NCBI GenBank assembly: GCA_910577925.1
Contig: CAJTOI010000011.1
Coordinates: forward strand, 36,177 to 100,176
Direction of reading: 5' to 3'
From: an uncultured Roseburia sp.
GTDB taxonomy: Bacteria; Bacillota; Clostridia; Lachnospirales; Lachnospiraceae
DNA length: 64,000 nucleotides
Part shown: piece after piece, positions 25,581 to 33,848 of the stretch
Numbering within the stretch: position 1 is the stretch's first letter
Layout of the letters: every line of letters begins with the position of its first letter
Notes under the pieces: generated by a model
Databases searched by the model: none
Told to the model about the DNA's origin: nothing
The model's input: the letters and a program-made list of their open reading frames with translations, nothing else
Program-made: the position numbers and the translations under genes

Positions 25581-26564
25581 ATGTTTGGATTTGGTCAGTT
25601 GATCGGTATTTTGAAGAAGGATCCGAAGAAAATCGTTTTTACGGAAGGAAATGACCCGCGTGTCTTAGAGGCCGCATCCCGGCTGCTTGCAGGTACGTTC
25701 CTGCATCCGATTTTAGTCGGCAATGTGGAAGAGATTCTGGCTTCCGCAGAGGATTGCGGATTTAATATCCGCGGAGCGGAGATTATCGACCCGGCGGATT
25801 ATGACAGAATGGATGAGATGGTAGAGCTTTTCTGTGAGCTCCGCAAGAGCAAGGGCGTTACGCCGGAGCAGGCGCGCAAGACGCTTTCCCAGGCAAACTA
25901 TTTCGGGACGATGCTGGTTAAGATGGGGGTTGCCGATTCGCTTCTCGGCGGCGCAACGTATTCCACCGCAGATACGGTTCGTCCGGCTCTGCAGCTGATC
26001 AAGACGAAGCCGGGCAATTCCATTGTATCTTCGTGCTTTATTCTGGTTCGTCCGTCGGCAACCGGTGAGAGAGAAGTGCTCGCGATGGGAGACTGTGCGA
26101 TTAATATTAATCCGACCGAGGACGAGCTTGTCGAGATTGCAGGCGAGACCGCAGAGTGTGCGAAGATTTTCGGAATCGACCCGAAGGTTGCGTTTTTAAG
26201 CTACTCTACGTTCGGCTCCGCAAAGGGCGAGGAAGTAGATAAGATGAGCAATGCGGCGAAGAAAGCGATGGAGAAGTATCCGTCTATTCCGATTGCAGGA
26301 GAGCTGCAGTTTGACGCGGCCGTTTCTCCGCGTGTCGCACGTACGAAATGTCCGGGCAATGAGGTTGCCGGACATGCAAATACCTTTATTTTCCCGGATA
26401 TCAATGCGGGAAATATCGGTTATAAGATTGCGCAGCGCCTCGGTAATTTCGAGGCATACGGCCCGATTCTTCTGGGACTGAATGCGCCGATTAACGATTT
26501 GTCCCGGGGATGCAACGCCTCCGAGGTATACTCCATGGCAATCATTACCGCAGCGCTTGCATAG
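25581..26564 (+). CDS. pta: Phosphate acetyltransferase
   Basis: A 327-residue short-form phosphotransacetylase. It exchanges phosphate for CoA between acetyl-CoA and acetyl phosphate, feeding acetate kinase for ATP. Family blocks visible are FTEGNDPRVLEAA, LLGGATYSTADTVRPAL, VSSCFILV, GDCAININPTEDELVEIA, LSYSTFGSAKGEEVDKM, GELQFDAAVSPRVA and FIFPDINAGNIGYKIAQRL. The length matches the class without the regulatory N domain. Acetate kinase, usually adjacent, is not here. The gene is alone between its promoter and a strong hairpin. A GTGAGG lies before the ATG. Confidence 0.96.
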   Translation: MFGFGQLIGILKKDPKKIVFTEGNDPRVLEAASRLLAGTFLHPILVGNVEEILASAEDCGFNIRGAEIIDPADYDRMDEMVELFCELRKSKGVTPEQARKTLSQANYFGTMLVKMGVADSLLGGATYSTADTVRPALQLIKTKPGNSIVSSCFILVRPSATGEREVLAMGDCAININPTEDELVEIAGETAECAKIFGIDPKVAFLSYSTFGSAKGEEVDKMSNAAKKAMEKYPSIPIAGELQFDAAVSPRVARTKCPGNEVAGHANTFIFPDINAGNIGYKIAQRLGNFEAYGPILLGLNAPINDLSRGCNASEVYSMAIITAALA

Positions 26565-26606
26565 ATACGGACAGCCGGACAGTCAGATATCGTATGACAG
26601 ATTTTC

Positions 26607-26637
26607 GTGGCATAGCAGAACGCTATGCCACATTTTT
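26607..26637 (+). terminator. Terminator of pta
   Basis: GTGGCATAGC (26607-26616) and GCTATGCCAC (26622-26631) form a perfect 10-bp stem with a 5-base loop, followed by ATTTTT. Confidence 0.85.
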
Positions 26638-26667
26638 CGTGGATAAGTTTGTGGATAACGTGGATAA
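26638..26667 (-). promoter_or_regulatory. Cluster of three DnaA-box-like 9-mers
   Basis: Read on the minus strand there are TTATCCACG (26659-26667), TTATCCACA (26650-26658, a perfect DnaA box) and TTATCCACG (26638-26646), all in the same direction and within 30 bases. An AT-rich stretch follows to about 26738. No replication gene is nearby. Confidence 0.6.
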
Positions 26668-26787
26668 AAGCAGTGAATATGGTGACACTACCTATAGTTT
26701 TCAAACAATTTTGCACAATTGCTTTAATAATTAAAAAATGACGCCGAAAGCCGCGCAAAATCTGCGGTTTTCATTTGCCGGGGAATA

Positions 26788-26796
26788 TGGTATAAT
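26788..26796 (+). promoter_or_regulatory. Extended -10 promoter before the yitT-like gene
   Basis: TGG-TATAAT at 26788-26796 gives an extended -10 element, about 70 bases before the start codon; the -35 (TTTTCA, 26768-26773) is weak. Confidence 0.5.
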
Positions 26797-26867
26797 GCTC
26801 TCGCATTGTACCGGCCCCATGCAACGCGGAAACGACTGACGTCAAGATTACGGAGATTCAGAAGAAA

Positions 26868-27734
26868 ATGTTTAAAAATCGAGGAAGGATTCAGAGAATC
26901 CTGGAGGAATATGTGATACTGACAGCGGCAACCTTAATTTTGGTGGCGGGAGTATACGTGTTTAAATTTCCGAACAATTTTTCGTTCGGGGGTGTCACGG
27001 GTATTGCCGTGGTACTCAGTGCAATTCTGCCGGCGACACCGGCGAGCATCACGTTTGTCATCAATATGGCGCTGCTGTTTTTGGGATTTATTTTCCTGGG
27101 GACCGGTTTTGGATTAAAGACGGTGTATGTCAGTGTTCTGATGTCGGTCGGTTTGAGTGCTGCGGAGGTGCTTTTTCCGATGGAGCATGCGCTGACGGGA
27201 GAGCCGGTGCTGGAATTAATCTACGCAATCGTGCTGCCGGCATTCAGCGCTGCGATTATGTTCAATATCGGCGCTTCGGGCGGCGGAACGGATATCATAG
27301 CGATGATTTTGAAACAGCACACGAAACTGAACATCGGGGCTGCGCTGTTTGTCGTCGATTTGAGTATTGTTTTGGCCTCCTGCCTGATTTTTGATGCGCA
27401 GACCGGCCTGTTTTCGATGTGCGGCCTTCTGGCAAAGTCACTTGTGGTAGATAATGTGATTGAAAGTATCAACTTGTGCAAATACTTTACTATTATCTGT
27501 ACGGACCCGGAGCCGATCTGCGCGTTTATTATGAACAAATTAAACCGCAGTGCGACGGTTTATAAGGCGGAGGGGGCCTACGAACACAATCAGAAGACGA
27601 TTATTATCACGATTTTAAAGAGGAGCCAGGCGGTGGAGCTGCGCAACTACATCCGCGTACATCAGCCGACAGCGTTTATTGCGATTACGAACAGCAGTGA
27701 GATTATCGGCAAGGGCTTCCGGGGGTTTAATTAA
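26868..27734 (+). CDS. YitT family membrane protein
   Basis: A 288-residue protein with five to six N-terminal membrane helices containing the YitT pattern (FPNNFSFGGVTGIAVVLS, FNIGASGGGTDIIAMIL) and a soluble C-terminal DUF2179-like domain (CTDPEPICAFIMNKLNRSATVYKAEGAY). Members are thought to be transporters or membrane-linked ligand sensors; the substrate is unknown. The next gene starts 16 bases after its stop, suggesting an operon. Confidence 0.88.
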   Translation: MFKNRGRIQRILEEYVILTAATLILVAGVYVFKFPNNFSFGGVTGIAVVLSAILPATPASITFVINMALLFLGFIFLGTGFGLKTVYVSVLMSVGLSAAEVLFPMEHALTGEPVLELIYAIVLPAFSAAIMFNIGASGGGTDIIAMILKQHTKLNIGAALFVVDLSIVLASCLIFDAQTGLFSMCGLLAKSLVVDNVIESINLCKYFTIICTDPEPICAFIMNKLNRSATVYKAEGAYEHNQKTIIITILKRSQAVELRNYIRVHQPTAFIAITNSSEIIGKGFRGFN

Positions 27735-27750
27735 AAAGAGAGAGGGAATT

Positions 27751-29376
27751 ATGCTAATCAGTTTGTTGGTCACACTTGTTTTCGGAGCGATTTATTTTTA
27801 TGTACAGCTGCCGGCGCTCAACATACACGCAGCGGATTTTTATACGTTTGTGTTTCTGCTGTGCGCGGTCTACTGTATCTGCAATATTTTTATCACGGGT
27901 TTCCGCGCGGCGGGGATTCGGGATTATCTGAACCATCTGATAAAAAAATGCACGATTCCCGTCATCATTGCGGCTGTGCTTATGGCTGCGGGCGTGCTGG
28001 GGACCCTCGCGGGAAGCGTGTTTCTGCGTGCCAAGGCATATGCGAAACTGTTGCCGCTTGAGGCCGGGGACTTTGCGCAGGAGGTTGAGGAGGTAACCTG
28101 GGATCAGATTCCGAAGCTGGACGAGAACTCGGCCAATACGCTGGCGAACAAGAAAATGGGAGAGCTTTCCGATCTGGTTTCACAGTTTGAGGTGAATCCG
28201 GAATCGGTGCAGATTAATTATCAGGACCGGCCGGTGCGGGCGGCGTATCTTGATTATGGCGGCGCGATTAAGTGGTGGAACAACCGTAAAAACGGAATAC
28301 CCGCCTACCTTCTGATTGATATGGTCACGCAGGAGGTCTCGGTGCAGCGGCTTGAGCAGGGGATGAAATATTCGCCCTCCGAGATATTCAATCGGAATAT
28401 ATACCGTCATCTGCGGTTCCGTTATCCGACGAAAATGTTTTATGACGTATATTTTGAGGTGGCGGACGACGGAACGCCGTACTGGTGTGCGACGACCGTC
28501 ACAAAGACCATCGGGCTTTTCGGTGGAACTGATGTGACCGGAGCCGTGCTGGTAAATGCCGTGACCGGCGAGGGGGAGTTCTATGAGATCGGCTCCGTGC
28601 CTTCGTGGGTAGACCGGGTGTGCAGTGCGCGGCTGATTATGGAGCAGTATGATTACTACGGACTGTATCAGGGCGGTTTTTGGAATTCGATTCTCGGGCA
28701 GAGCGGCTGTACGAAAACGACTTCCGGGTACAACTACATTGCGATGGATGACGATGTATGGGTGTACACCGGTGTCACTTCGGTGGGCGGCGACGAGAGC
28801 AATCTCGGGTTTATTCTGGTAAATCAGCGCACGAAGGAGTCGCGCTATTATTCCTGTGCCGGTGCGAACGAAAACGCGGGTATGAACTCGGCGGAGGGAG
28901 CCGTTCAGCAGTATTCCTACCGGGCGACGTTCCCGATTCTTCTGAATATCGGCGGCGAGCCGACCTATTTTATGGCGTTAAAAGACGCGTCGCAGCTGGT
29001 CAAGATGTACGCGATGGTAAATGTCAGCCAGTATCAGATTGTGGCGACGGGCTCCACGGTGGAGGAGTGCCAGGAAAGCTATGCGGCGCTGATGCAGAAA
29101 AACGGTATTGCGGAAGTTCCGCCCGTGCCGGAGAAAGAGTCGGGCGAGATTACCGGCAGAGTCGCCGAGATTCGCTCCAGCGTCATGGACGGAGACACGT
29201 ATTATTTTATCCGTCTGCAGGAGGGACCGGAGTACTATCTGATCAACGGGAAGGAGTACCCGGTGGCGACGATACTGAATGTGGAAGATAAAGTCACGAT
29301 TACCTATTATATGGATGACACGGAAGAAGACGGGGCAGAAGAAATCCGCACGGGCGTGTCGCTGAATCGGAAATAA
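27751..29376 (+). CDS. Large membrane-anchored protein of unknown function
   Basis: A 541-residue protein. The N terminus has three hydrophobic helices (MLISLLVTLVFGAIYFYV, FYTFVFLLCAVYCICNIF, VIIAAVLMAAGVLGTLAG); the remaining roughly 440 residues are soluble and probably outside the cell. This part is rich in aromatic residues and beta strands (GVYLLIDMVTQEV-like and YWCATTVTKTIGLFGG segments), and the last 70 residues form a small OB-like beta domain (ITGRVAEIRSSVMDGDTYYF). I do not recognise a family with a known function. The ATG at 27751 follows GAGGG. It follows the YitT gene closely. Confidence 0.75.
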   Translation: MLISLLVTLVFGAIYFYVQLPALNIHAADFYTFVFLLCAVYCICNIFITGFRAAGIRDYLNHLIKKCTIPVIIAAVLMAAGVLGTLAGSVFLRAKAYAKLLPLEAGDFAQEVEEVTWDQIPKLDENSANTLANKKMGELSDLVSQFEVNPESVQINYQDRPVRAAYLDYGGAIKWWNNRKNGIPAYLLIDMVTQEVSVQRLEQGMKYSPSEIFNRNIYRHLRFRYPTKMFYDVYFEVADDGTPYWCATTVTKTIGLFGGTDVTGAVLVNAVTGEGEFYEIGSVPSWVDRVCSARLIMEQYDYYGLYQGGFWNSILGQSGCTKTTSGYNYIAMDDDVWVYTGVTSVGGDESNLGFILVNQRTKESRYYSCAGANENAGMNSAEGAVQQYSYRATFPILLNIGGEPTYFMALKDASQLVKMYAMVNVSQYQIVATGSTVEECQESYAALMQKNGIAEVPPVPEKESGEITGRVAEIRSSVMDGDTYYFIRLQEGPEYYLINGKEYPVATILNVEDKVTITYYMDDTEEDGAEEIRTGVSLNRK

Positions 29377-29466
29377 AAGAAGCAGGGCAGAGACAGAAAC
29401 AGAAACAACGGAACGGATAAATGAGGCAGCGCAGTCCGGCGCTGTCTGTGGAGGAGGAATTACAAA

Positions 29467-30675
29467 ATGGAAATTTGGGAAGACGAAAAGCAGATTTATA
29501 TCCGCGCCGCAATGGAGGCAAACACACCGGAGGAAAATGAGGCTTTAAAAGAAGCGCTCCGGGCTGTGGACTGGTCTGTGTTAGAGCATATCAGCCGCAG
29601 AGAGACCGTCAATGAGCGCGGGGTGTTCGCCCCGCTTGCGGCGGTGGAAGTCAGTGAGATAGAGGCGCGCCGGGATGAATTTAAGGAGCTTGGGCAGAAG
29701 GCGGTCCGCGGCGGAAAGGTGGGCGCGGTGCTTTTGGCCGGCGGGCAGGGGACAAGGCTTGGGCTTGACCGTCCGAAAGGAACGATGAAGATCGGAGTAA
29801 ACCGCGAACTGTTTCTGTTTGAACAGCTGATGCGCAACCTGATGGATGTGACGGATGAGGCGGGGGCGTACGTGCCGCTCTATGTGATGACGAGCAATAT
29901 CAACCGCGACGATACAGAAGCCTTTTTTAAGGAACACGGATTCTTCGGTTATCCGGAGGAATATGTGAAATTTTTCGTACAGGAGATGAATCCGGCCTGC
30001 GACTATGAGGGAAGGGTTTACATGGAGTCAAATACGAAAGCTGCGATGTCCCCCAACGGGAACGGAGGCTGGTTCGGTTCGATGGTGCGGGCGGGACTGC
30101 TTGCGGATCTTCATGACAGAGGGATTGAATGGCTCAATGTGTTTGCCGTGGATAACTGCTTACAGCGTATCGCGGATCCGCTGTTTGTGGGGGCGACGAT
30201 TGCCTGCGGCTGCGAGAGCGGAGCGAAGGTCGTGCGCAAGGCGGCGCCGGACGAGCGGGTCGGCGTGCTCTGCACGGAGGACGGTAGACCGTCCATCGCG
30301 GAGTATTACGAGATGACGGAGGAGATGGCGACGGCCCGCAGGGAAAACGGCGATTTGCTCTACGGATTCGGCGTTATCTTAAATTATCTGTTTTCCGAGA
30401 AAAAACTCGAAGAGATTGCCGATGCCCGCATGCCGATTCACGTGGTGGAAAAGAAGATTCCCTATCGGGATACGGACGGCAGCATCGTGACGCCGGAAAC
30501 GCCGAACGGATACAAGTTTGAGACACTGGTGCTCGATATGGTGCATATGATGGAGGATTGTGTCCCGTATGAGGTGGTGCGGGAGAGAGAGTTCGCGCCG
30601 ATTAAGAATCTGCACGGCGTGGATTCATTAGATTCGGCCAGAGAGCTGATGAAGGGCTGCGGCATAGAATTATAA
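29467..30675 (+). CDS. UDPGP-type sugar nucleotidyltransferase (UDP-sugar pyrophosphorylase)
   Basis: A 402-residue nucleotidyltransferase of the eukaryote-like UDPGP family. The nucleotide-binding loop LLAGGQGTRLGLDRPKG is at about residues 80-96, followed by PLYVMTSNINRDDTEAFF, EMNPACDYEGRVYM, and the substrate block FAVDNCLQRIADPLFVG. It should form UDP-GlcNAc, UDP-GalNAc or UDP-glucose from UTP and the sugar 1-phosphate; the residues do not settle which. AGGAGG precedes the ATG. It stands alone. Confidence 0.88.
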   Translation: MEIWEDEKQIYIRAAMEANTPEENEALKEALRAVDWSVLEHISRRETVNERGVFAPLAAVEVSEIEARRDEFKELGQKAVRGGKVGAVLLAGGQGTRLGLDRPKGTMKIGVNRELFLFEQLMRNLMDVTDEAGAYVPLYVMTSNINRDDTEAFFKEHGFFGYPEEYVKFFVQEMNPACDYEGRVYMESNTKAAMSPNGNGGWFGSMVRAGLLADLHDRGIEWLNVFAVDNCLQRIADPLFVGATIACGCESGAKVVRKAAPDERVGVLCTEDGRPSIAEYYEMTEEMATARRENGDLLYGFGVILNYLFSEKKLEEIADARMPIHVVEKKIPYRDTDGSIVTPETPNGYKFETLVLDMVHMMEDCVPYEVVREREFAPIKNLHGVDSLDSARELMKGCGIEL

Positions 30676-30760
30676 ATACTAGTGTATTTGAGGGAAAACC
30701 TCATTTCTGTCAGATTTAATAAATATTTTATAGGGATTTAACTTAGGATTCATGTTTATC

Positions 30761-30769
30761 TGCTATGAT
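30761..30769 (+). promoter_or_regulatory. Extended -10 promoter of the alarmone synthetase gene
   Basis: TGC-TATGAT at 30761-30769 is an extended -10 that overlaps an ATG at 30765. This rules that ATG out as a start and supports the start at 30840. Confidence 0.5.
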
Positions 30770-30839
30770 ATATTTATCCTTCCCGGGGGAGGTGGAAATA
30801 ATTTCCAAATCATATACAGAAGTGAGGTTTTTACATAGA

Positions 30840-31643
30840 ATGGGACGAAAAAAGACAGTAAAGGCGGCGACGGCACAGCGGGAGAGAGTTTACAGAAAGG
30901 AAGTCTATGCAAGTGAGCGATATGAGGTAGAGACTGCGGAAGAATGCAGCGGTCTCTGCATGTATGAAATCGTACCTTTCCGGGGGCGCAAGGCCGACAG
31001 CATGGAACATATAGCGGACATTACGGAGGAGTTTTCTCAGAGCATGGACCCGATTCTTCGGATGTACAGCGCGGCCATGAGCGCGGCGACGGCGCGTCTG
31101 GAGATTATCGAGGACGAATTTCGTTATCGGAAACGGCGCTGCCCGATCCACCATATTGACACCCGGCTGAAATCGGCGGCCAGCATTCTCGGAAAGCTGA
31201 ACAAAAAAGATCTGGATCTCACGCTGTCGGCGGCCTGCAACAATATCTATGACATTGCGGGAATCCGTGTTGTGTGTTCCTATATCAAAGATGTGTACCT
31301 GATCCGCGACCGCCTGCTGGCGCAGGACGATATCTATATCATGGATATCAAGGATTATATCGAAAGCCCGAAGAAAAACGGCTACCGCAGCCTGCACATG
31401 ATTATCCGCGTTCCGGTGTACTTTATGGATAAGAAACAGATGGTGCCGGTGGAACTGCAGATACGCACGCTGGCGATGGATTTGTGGGCGAGCCTTGAGC
31501 ACGATATCAAATATAAGTCGCTGTATCAGATCAGGGCGGAGGCGCTCGATATGGACTTTGACAGAGAGTTAAAGGAGTGCAGCAGGCTTATCTACGAGGC
31601 GGAGGAAAAGATGGAGCGCATGAATCGAATGCTCGAGCTGTAA
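30840..31643 (+). CDS. Small alarmone synthetase, RelA/SpoT synthetase domain
   Basis: A 267-residue GTP pyrophosphokinase. It has only the synthetase domain (LKSAASILGKLNKK, IYDIAGIRVVCSYIKDVY, DYIESPKKNGYRSLHMII, VPVELQIRTLAMDLWASLEHD, IKYK); there is no HD hydrolase, TGS or ACT domain. It should make (p)ppGpp from GTP or GDP and ATP, a stress alarm signal. The first 40 residues are an extra basic segment. The start at 30840 is set by the promoter position; GAGG lies 13 bases upstream. EcsC follows after 16 bases. Confidence 0.88.
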   Translation: MGRKKTVKAATAQRERVYRKEVYASERYEVETAEECSGLCMYEIVPFRGRKADSMEHIADITEEFSQSMDPILRMYSAAMSAATARLEIIEDEFRYRKRRCPIHHIDTRLKSAASILGKLNKKDLDLTLSAACNNIYDIAGIRVVCSYIKDVYLIRDRLLAQDDIYIMDIKDYIESPKKNGYRSLHMIIRVPVYFMDKKQMVPVELQIRTLAMDLWASLEHDIKYKSLYQIRAEALDMDFDRELKECSRLIYEAEEKMERMNRMLEL

Positions 31644-31659
31644 GCGGGAGGACGCATGT

Positions 31660-32487
31660 ATGCAGAACAAATATTTGGAGCAGGAATGGCGGCAGATGCG
31701 GAAGGAGGAACAGCGCTTTCTGAACGAAAATCGGATTCCGAGGAAGCCGGGCTGGCAGCAGCGGGTGGAGAAATATGTTCCGGATAAGCTGGAAGGAACA
31801 CTGAATACAGTGTTTTGCAAAGCATTTGAAGTTATTTTTGAGAAGGGAACCGGAGCGATTGAGAAGACCTGCGGCAAAGAGAAGAAGCAGCACAGCTATC
31901 AGGTCCACGAGTATGCCGCTCGGATTCGGGGAAACCGGAAATCGCTGCAGGCGTTCGGGAGGGAGGCAAACACGGGAAAGCTGATCAATACGGCCGTATC
32001 CGCGGTGGAGGGTGTCGGCATGGGGGTGCTTGGCATGGGAATCCCGGACATCCCTGTATTTCTTGCCGTTCTGCTCAAAAGTATCTATGAGATCGCGCTC
32101 AGCTACGGATTCTCATATGACACGGAGGAGGAGCGGATTTTTATTCTGCGCCTGATAGAGACGGCTCTCTCCCATGAGGAAGCGCTTACGGCGCGCGATG
32201 CCGAATTAAATTGCTGGATAGAGCGCATAGCGCGGCAGCCGCAGGAAACCGCGGACGCTCCGGATGCATGCGGGGAACTTCCGGTTCCGTCTTTTAAAGC
32301 GCAGATACGCCGCACGTCGGATGCGCTCGCGGCGGAACTGCTCTATCTGAAATTTGTCCAGGGGATCCCGATCATAGGTGTTGCAGGCGGATGGTCCGAT
32401 GTGGTGTATCAGAAGAAAATCAGCGATTATGCGGCGGTCAAATACAAACGCCGCTTTCTGGAAGAAAAGCGGCGCGGCAGCAGTTAG
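31660..32487 (+). CDS. EcsC family protein
   Basis: A 275-residue protein with the EcsC pattern: basic N-terminal region, GLINTAVSAVEGVGMGVLG-like segment, hydrophobic IPDIPVFLAVLLKSIYEIALSYGF and the C-terminal FVQGIPIIGVAGGWSDVVY. EcsC proteins are named after a gene beside an ABC transporter in Bacillus and have no settled function. It is in the same transcription unit as the alarmone synthetase, 16 bases apart, and its end overlaps the convergent TSUP gene by four bases. Confidence 0.85.
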   Translation: MQNKYLEQEWRQMRKEEQRFLNENRIPRKPGWQQRVEKYVPDKLEGTLNTVFCKAFEVIFEKGTGAIEKTCGKEKKQHSYQVHEYAARIRGNRKSLQAFGREANTGKLINTAVSAVEGVGMGVLGMGIPDIPVFLAVLLKSIYEIALSYGFSYDTEEERIFILRLIETALSHEEALTARDAELNCWIERIARQPQETADAPDACGELPVPSFKAQIRRTSDALAAELLYLKFVQGIPIIGVAGGWSDVVYQKKISDYAAVKYKRRFLEEKRRGSS

Positions 32488-33251
32488 AAGAATTTGACGC
32501 CTAAGACGGCGATTCCGAGCACCAGAAGAACGATACCGGTGGCGCGGTTTAAGGTGACGGCGCTGGCCTTGTTTGCGAAGCGGGCGGCGATCCGCGCCCA
32601 CAGCAGTGTGGAGAGCACGCAGAAAACGAGGCACGGGATATTCGGCATACCGCCGATAGCAAAGTGGCTGACCGAACCGGTCAGCGCGGTAAAGGCCATG
32701 ATAAAAACGCTGGTTCCCACGGCGGTTTTCAGCTCGTAGCCGAGCACGCTCGTGAGAATCAGGAGCATCATCATGCCGCCGCCGGCGCCGATAAAGCCGC
32801 AGATAAAACCGATGGCCATACCGCAGAGGACGGACTGGACGAAACGCTTTTTCGGGCTGACGCCGCCCATGGCTTCCTTTGTGGTCATGACCGGTTTTAC
32901 GATAAATTTGATGCCAAGCAGCATCGTCATAAAGACGGAAAAGCTTCCCATCGCATTGCTCGGCACAAGGCTTGACACCCAGCTTCCGATAAGCGTAAAT
33001 AAAAGTACCGCGATCATCATGACCAGGCCGTTTCGAATATCCAGATTTTTATTTTTGCCGTAGGTATAAGCGCTTACGGCACTGGCCAGCACGTCGCTTG
33101 CGAGAGCGATACCCACGGCCTCGTAGGCGGGTATGCCGAGGAATGTGATAAGCATCGGGCTGATGACGGCCGCGGCGCTCATGCCGGCAAAACCGGTGCC
33201 CAAGCCCGCGCCGATGCCTGCGAGAAAGCAGATGATAAATGTAAAAAACAT
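32484..33251 (-). CDS. TSUP family permease (TauE/SafE)
   Basis: A 255-residue membrane protein with seven to eight helices and the two-fold repeat of the TauE/SafE family: GIGAGLGTGFAGMSAAAVISPML in the first half and GFICGFIGAGGGMMMLLILTSVLGYE in the second. Members export or import sulfite, sulfoacetate or other organosulfur anions; the substrate is not known here. AAGGAGG precedes the ATG. No sulfur metabolism gene is adjacent. Confidence 0.9.
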   Translation of the reverse strand: MFFTFIICFLAGIGAGLGTGFAGMSAAAVISPMLITFLGIPAYEAVGIALASDVLASAVSAYTYGKNKNLDIRNGLVMMIAVLLFTLIGSWVSSLVPSNAMGSFSVFMTMLLGIKFIVKPVMTTKEAMGGVSPKKRFVQSVLCGMAIGFICGFIGAGGGMMMLLILTSVLGYELKTAVGTSVFIMAFTALTGSVSHFAIGGMPNIPCLVFCVLSTLLWARIAARFANKASAVTLNRATGIVLLVLGIAVLGVKFF

Positions 33252-33368
33252 GGAATCCTCCTTGTGAACTGTTTGGCTGCCGAAATGAAAATCGGTGTAA
33301 AGATAGGACTATTCTAAAAAAGAAGCAGAAAAATGTCAAGAAAAAGGGCTTTTCAAATCAGAGAAATG

Positions 33369-33377
33369 TGGTATAAT
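33369..33377 (+). promoter_or_regulatory. Extended -10 promoter of tRNA-Pro
   Basis: TGG-TATAAT at 33369-33377, about 30 bases before the mature tRNA 5' end. Confidence 0.6.
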
Positions 33378-33407
33378 AGATAAGCACGTATGAGTATGGG
33401 CACAAAA

Positions 33408-33481
33408 CGGAGTATGGCGTAGCTTGGTAGCGCGCTCGGCTGGGGGCCGAGAGGTCGCAGGTTCAAATCCTGTTACTCCGA
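33408..33481 (+). tRNA. tRNA-Pro (anticodon GGG)
   Basis: A 74-base cloverleaf. The acceptor arms are CGGAGTA and TACTCCG with discriminator A, the D loop has AGCTTGGTAGC, the anticodon stem CTCGG/CCGAG holds loop CTGGGGG, and the T arm is GCAGG-TTCAAAT-CCTGT. CCA is not encoded. Confidence 0.95.
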
Positions 33482-33494
33482 CTAAGACAAATAA

Positions 33495-33542
33495 GCCGCA
33501 AACTCTTGATTTCGCTGTTGAAATCAGGAGTTTGCGGCTTTT
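33495..33542 (+). terminator. Terminator after tRNA-Pro
   Basis: A 19-base arm starting GCCGCAAACTC pairs with its complement with one mismatch around a 6-base loop and ends in TTTT. It lies between two convergent tRNA genes. Confidence 0.85.
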
Positions 33543-33559
33543 CATATGCCTTTTATAAA

Positions 33560-33633
33560 TGGAAGCAAAGGGGCTCGAACCCTTGACCTCCCGCTAGTCA
33601 GGCGAGCGCTCATCCCAGCTGAGCTATGCTTCC
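33560..33633 (-). tRNA. tRNA-Val (anticodon GAC)
   Basis: On the minus strand the acceptor arms are GGAAGCA and TGCTTCC with discriminator A, the D loop has AGCTGGGATGAGC, the anticodon loop is CTGACTA (anticodon GAC) and the T arm is AAGGG-TTCGAGC-CCCTT. 74 bases, CCA not encoded. Confidence 0.95.
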
Positions 33634-33739
33634 GTGAAATTTATTGTAACATAAAAATCCTGATTTGAAAAGGACAATTCAAAAATGGGATGCCGGAAAA
33701 TTTATAATGATTTAGCTTGTTAAATCGGAATGGGACATA

Positions 33740-33796
33740 GTTTTTTCTAAAACACACTTGTTTTTTCTAACAAATGGCTTTTATTTTTGCTATAAT
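33740..33796 (+). promoter_or_regulatory. araC-type gene promoter with direct repeats
   Basis: GTTTTTTCTAA occurs twice (33740-33750 and 33760-33770), a 20-base period equal to about two turns of the helix and the spacing at which AraC proteins bind direct repeats. An extended -10, TGC-TATAAT, follows at 33788-33796. Confidence 0.5.
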
Positions 33797-33848
33797 TGAA
33801 AAAAAGGTACGATAGAATGGCGGATTTCACTTTGAAAAAGGAGAAGTT

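Noticed and set aside
33560..33646. Cloverleaf-like fold on the plus strand
   Set aside because: It is the complement of tRNA-Val; conserved bases fit only the minus strand.
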